This document shows, in pieces, positions 62,257-64,000 of a stretch of DNA of 64,000 nt. Below the pieces are notes generated by a model. That model was not told where the DNA came from. It worked only from the letters and a program-made list of their open reading frames with translations, and ran no database searches. The stretch spans positions 558,001 through 622,000 of the forward strand of contig NZ_JAOQJQ010000001.1 in assembly GCF_025566885.1 (NCBI RefSeq), in the 5' to 3' direction. Source of the stretch: Brotonthovivens ammoniilytica. GTDB taxonomy: Bacteria; Bacillota; Clostridia; Lachnospirales; Lachnospiraceae. Numbering within the stretch: position 1 is the first letter of the stretch; the number at the start of each line of letters is the position of its first letter. The position numbers and the translations under genes are program-made.

Positions 62257-64000
62257 TTATACTTTCTTTTTATGGACATTCCGAATGGTTTTCTTTTTCT
62301 TCGGTCTGTTTTTTCCTTCTGGTTTATTTTTAGATGCCTGATAGCCGGTCCCCGGCTTTTGTCCCCTTCTTGGACGGATCAGGCATTTCTTATCGTACCC
62401 TATAAGATCCAGCCGGCCGGCCAGTTTCAGCGCTTCGTATACCAGATCATAGTTTTTGGGATTGCGGTATTGAATCAGCGCCCGCTGCATAGCCTTTTCA
62501 TGAGGATTTACAGCTGTATAAACCGGTTTCATAGTCCGAGGATCCAGTCCGGTATAATACATGCAGGTAGAGATGGTGGAAGGTGTTGGATAAAAATCCT
62601 GTACCTGCTCCGGCATATAACCCAGATCTCTTAAATACTCCGCCAGTTCTACTGCTTCTTTTAAAGTGGAACCGGGATGGGAAGACATTAAATAGGGCAC
62701 CAGAAACTGTTTTTTCCCTATAGCCTCATTGATTTTTTTATATTCTGTTACAAATCTATTGTAAACATCTACAGAAGGTTTTCCCATTTTTTCCAAAACT
62801 GCATCAGAAATATGCTCCGGGGCCACCTTTAACTGGCCGCTGACATGATGCTGGCATAGTTCGTGAAAAAAGGTACGGTCCGAATCGTACATTAGATAAT
62901 CAAACCGGATGCCGGAGCGGACAAATACTTTTTTAACATTTGGCAGTTCTCTGAGGCTGCGCAGCAGATGCAGATAATCTTTATGGTCTACCTTCAGATT
63001 TTTGCAGGGTTTTGGAAACAGACACTGTTTTTGGGGGCAGACGCCCTGCTCCATTTGTTTGTCACAGGAAGGAAAACGAAAATTGGCAGTAGGCCCGCCT
63101 ACATCGTGGATGTATCCTTTAAAATCCGGATCCCAGATGATCTCTTTGGCTTCTCTTAAGATGGATTCATGGCTTCTGGTCTGAATAATTCTGCCCTGAT
63201 GAAAGGTCAGTGCGCAAAAATTGCAGCCGCCAAAACATCCACGGTTACTTACAAGACTGAATTTTACCTCTTCAATGGCAGGAACCCCGCCTGCCTCCTC
63301 ATAAGACGGGTGAAAGGTCCGCATAAAGGGCAGGCTGTAAACACTGTCCATTTCACTTTGAGTAAGGGGTTTCGCCGGCGGATTCTGTACTACATACAGA
63401 TGGCTGTTGTAGCTTTCCACCAGCCGCCTGCCGGAAAAAGGATCCGTATTGCAGTACTGGATATAAAAGCTTTCTGCATAGGAACGTTTCTCTTTCAGAA
63501 TTGTCTGATAATCCGGAAGGGTAACAGCATCGTAAACGCTCTCTAAAGAACCGGTGCGGTAAACGCTTCCGTCGATAAAGGTCAGATCTTTGATATCAAT
63601 ACCGCTTTGCAGCGCTTCGGCAGTCTCTATAATGCTGCGCTCTCCCATTCCATAAAGTAACAGATCAGCGCCTGAGTCCAGCAGAATCGAGCGTTTTACC
63701 TTATTGGACCAGTAATCATAATGGGCAAGGCGTCTTAAGCTTGCCTCAAGCCCTCCGATAATAATGGGAATATCCTTGTAACTTTGCCGGATCAGATTAC
63801 AGTATACAATCGTGGCGTAATCCGGCCTTTTTCCCATAACACCTCCCGGGGTAAAGGCATCCTTTGTTCTTCGTTTTTTGGAAACGGAATAATGGTTTAC
63901 CATGGAATCCATATTTCCGCCGGTTACAAGAAAGCCCAGTTTGGGCCTGCCAAAAATCTGAATGCTTTTTTGATCTTTCCAGTCAGGCTGGGAAATAATA
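62257..64000 (-). CDS. YgiQ-family radical SAM protein, 5' end outside window
   Basis: UPF0313/YgiQ protein. The frame is open to the right edge (SQPDWKDQKSIQIFGRPKLG is read upstream of the first ATG at 63912), so the start is outside. The radical SAM motif NRGCFGGCNFCALTFHQGR carries the CxxxCxxC cysteines. The C-terminal tail is very basic. Function unknown. The RluA-family gene follows 5 bases downstream. Confidence 0.9.
   Translation of the reverse strand, partial: IISQPDWKDQKSIQIFGRPKLGFLVTGGNMDSMVNHYSVSKKRRTKDAFTPGGVMGKRPDYATIVYCNLIRQSYKDIPIIIGGLEASLRRLAHYDYWSNKVKRSILLDSGADLLLYGMGERSIIETAEALQSGIDIKDLTFIDGSVYRTGSLESVYDAVTLPDYQTILKEKRSYAESFYIQYCNTDPFSGRRLVESYNSHLYVVQNPPAKPLTQSEMDSVYSLPFMRTFHPSYEEAGGVPAIEEVKFSLVSNRGCFGGCNFCALTFHQGRIIQTRSHESILREAKEIIWDPDFKGYIHDVGGPTANFRFPSCDKQMEQGVCPQKQCLFPKPCKNLKVDHKDYLHLLRSLRELPNVKKVFVRSGIRFDYLMYDSDRTFFHELCQHHVSGQLKVAPEHISDAVLEKMGKPSVDVYNRFVTEYKKINEAIGKKQFLVPYLMSSHPGSTLKEAVELAEYLRDLGYMPEQVQDFYPTPSTISTCMYYTGLDPRTMKPVYTAVNPHEKAMQRALIQYRNPKNYDLVYEALKLAGRLDLIGYDKKCLIRPRRGQKPGTGYQASKNKPEGKNRPKKKKTIRNVHKKKV

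Overview
The window looks like a chromosomal segment of a spore-forming, low-to-moderate G+C Gram-positive anaerobe of the Clostridia, most likely family Lachnospiraceae. The evidence is strong AGGAGG-type ribosome binding sites, sporulation genes (yqfC, yqfD, a SpoVB-type flippase), the Firmicutes-type L27 precursor with its Prp protease, HisZ with short HisG, RecU, SepF, and a lexA locus divergent from a YneA-like gene. The genus cannot be fixed from sequence alone. Nearly everything is housekeeping. I saw no rRNA, tRNA, CRISPR array, prophage or intact insertion sequence. There is one assembly gap (42737-43028).

Layout, left part (+ strand): the end of a molybdenum hydroxylase operon (xdhB/xdhC-like, 35-1286); yqfC-yqfD-phoH-ybeY (1485-4502); a DUF3048 lipoprotein and a SpoVB-type flippase; a BofC-like membrane protein and a DUF308 protein; two overlapping flavoprotein genes leading into mutS-mutL-miaA and a PLP lyase-like gene; then radC and a large cell-shape and division cluster mreB-mreC-mreD-PBP2-minC-minD-minE-rodA-mgsA-dac (19625-29233).

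Middle: a small P-loop protein, a DUF378 membrane protein, then a HlyD-like protein, yggS and sepF, followed by aroB-lspA-rluD (30107-35781). Next come dtd, ttcA, a XerS-like recombinase, a metallo-hydrolase, and the lexA/yneA-like SOS locus with four LexA-box-like sites (39562-40724). An ArsR regulator and a truncated nitroreductase follow.

Right part (- strand): nadD-yqeK-rsfS (interrupted by the gap), yhbY, obgE, rpmA-prp-rplU, an RNase E/G gene and two radical-SAM-related genes. The only clearly accessory stretch is 50264-52800: a secreted papain-like cysteine protease and a small membrane-anchored partner between two copies of a 47-bp direct repeat, with a 37-codon small ORF and hairpins. 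Then follow a peptide-type ABC substrate-binding lipoprotein, a histidine operon (hisZ-G-D-B-IE) with its own promoter, recU, a histidine phosphatase, an RluA-type synthase and a YgiQ radical SAM protein running off the right edge.

The most unusual points are: a histidine enzyme that fuses a degenerate HisF-like barrel to HisIE; a methylglyoxal synthase with Glu in place of the catalytic Asp; a PBP2 with about 240 extra residues; yqeK and rsfS read as one uninterrupted frame; and the repeat-flanked protease island.
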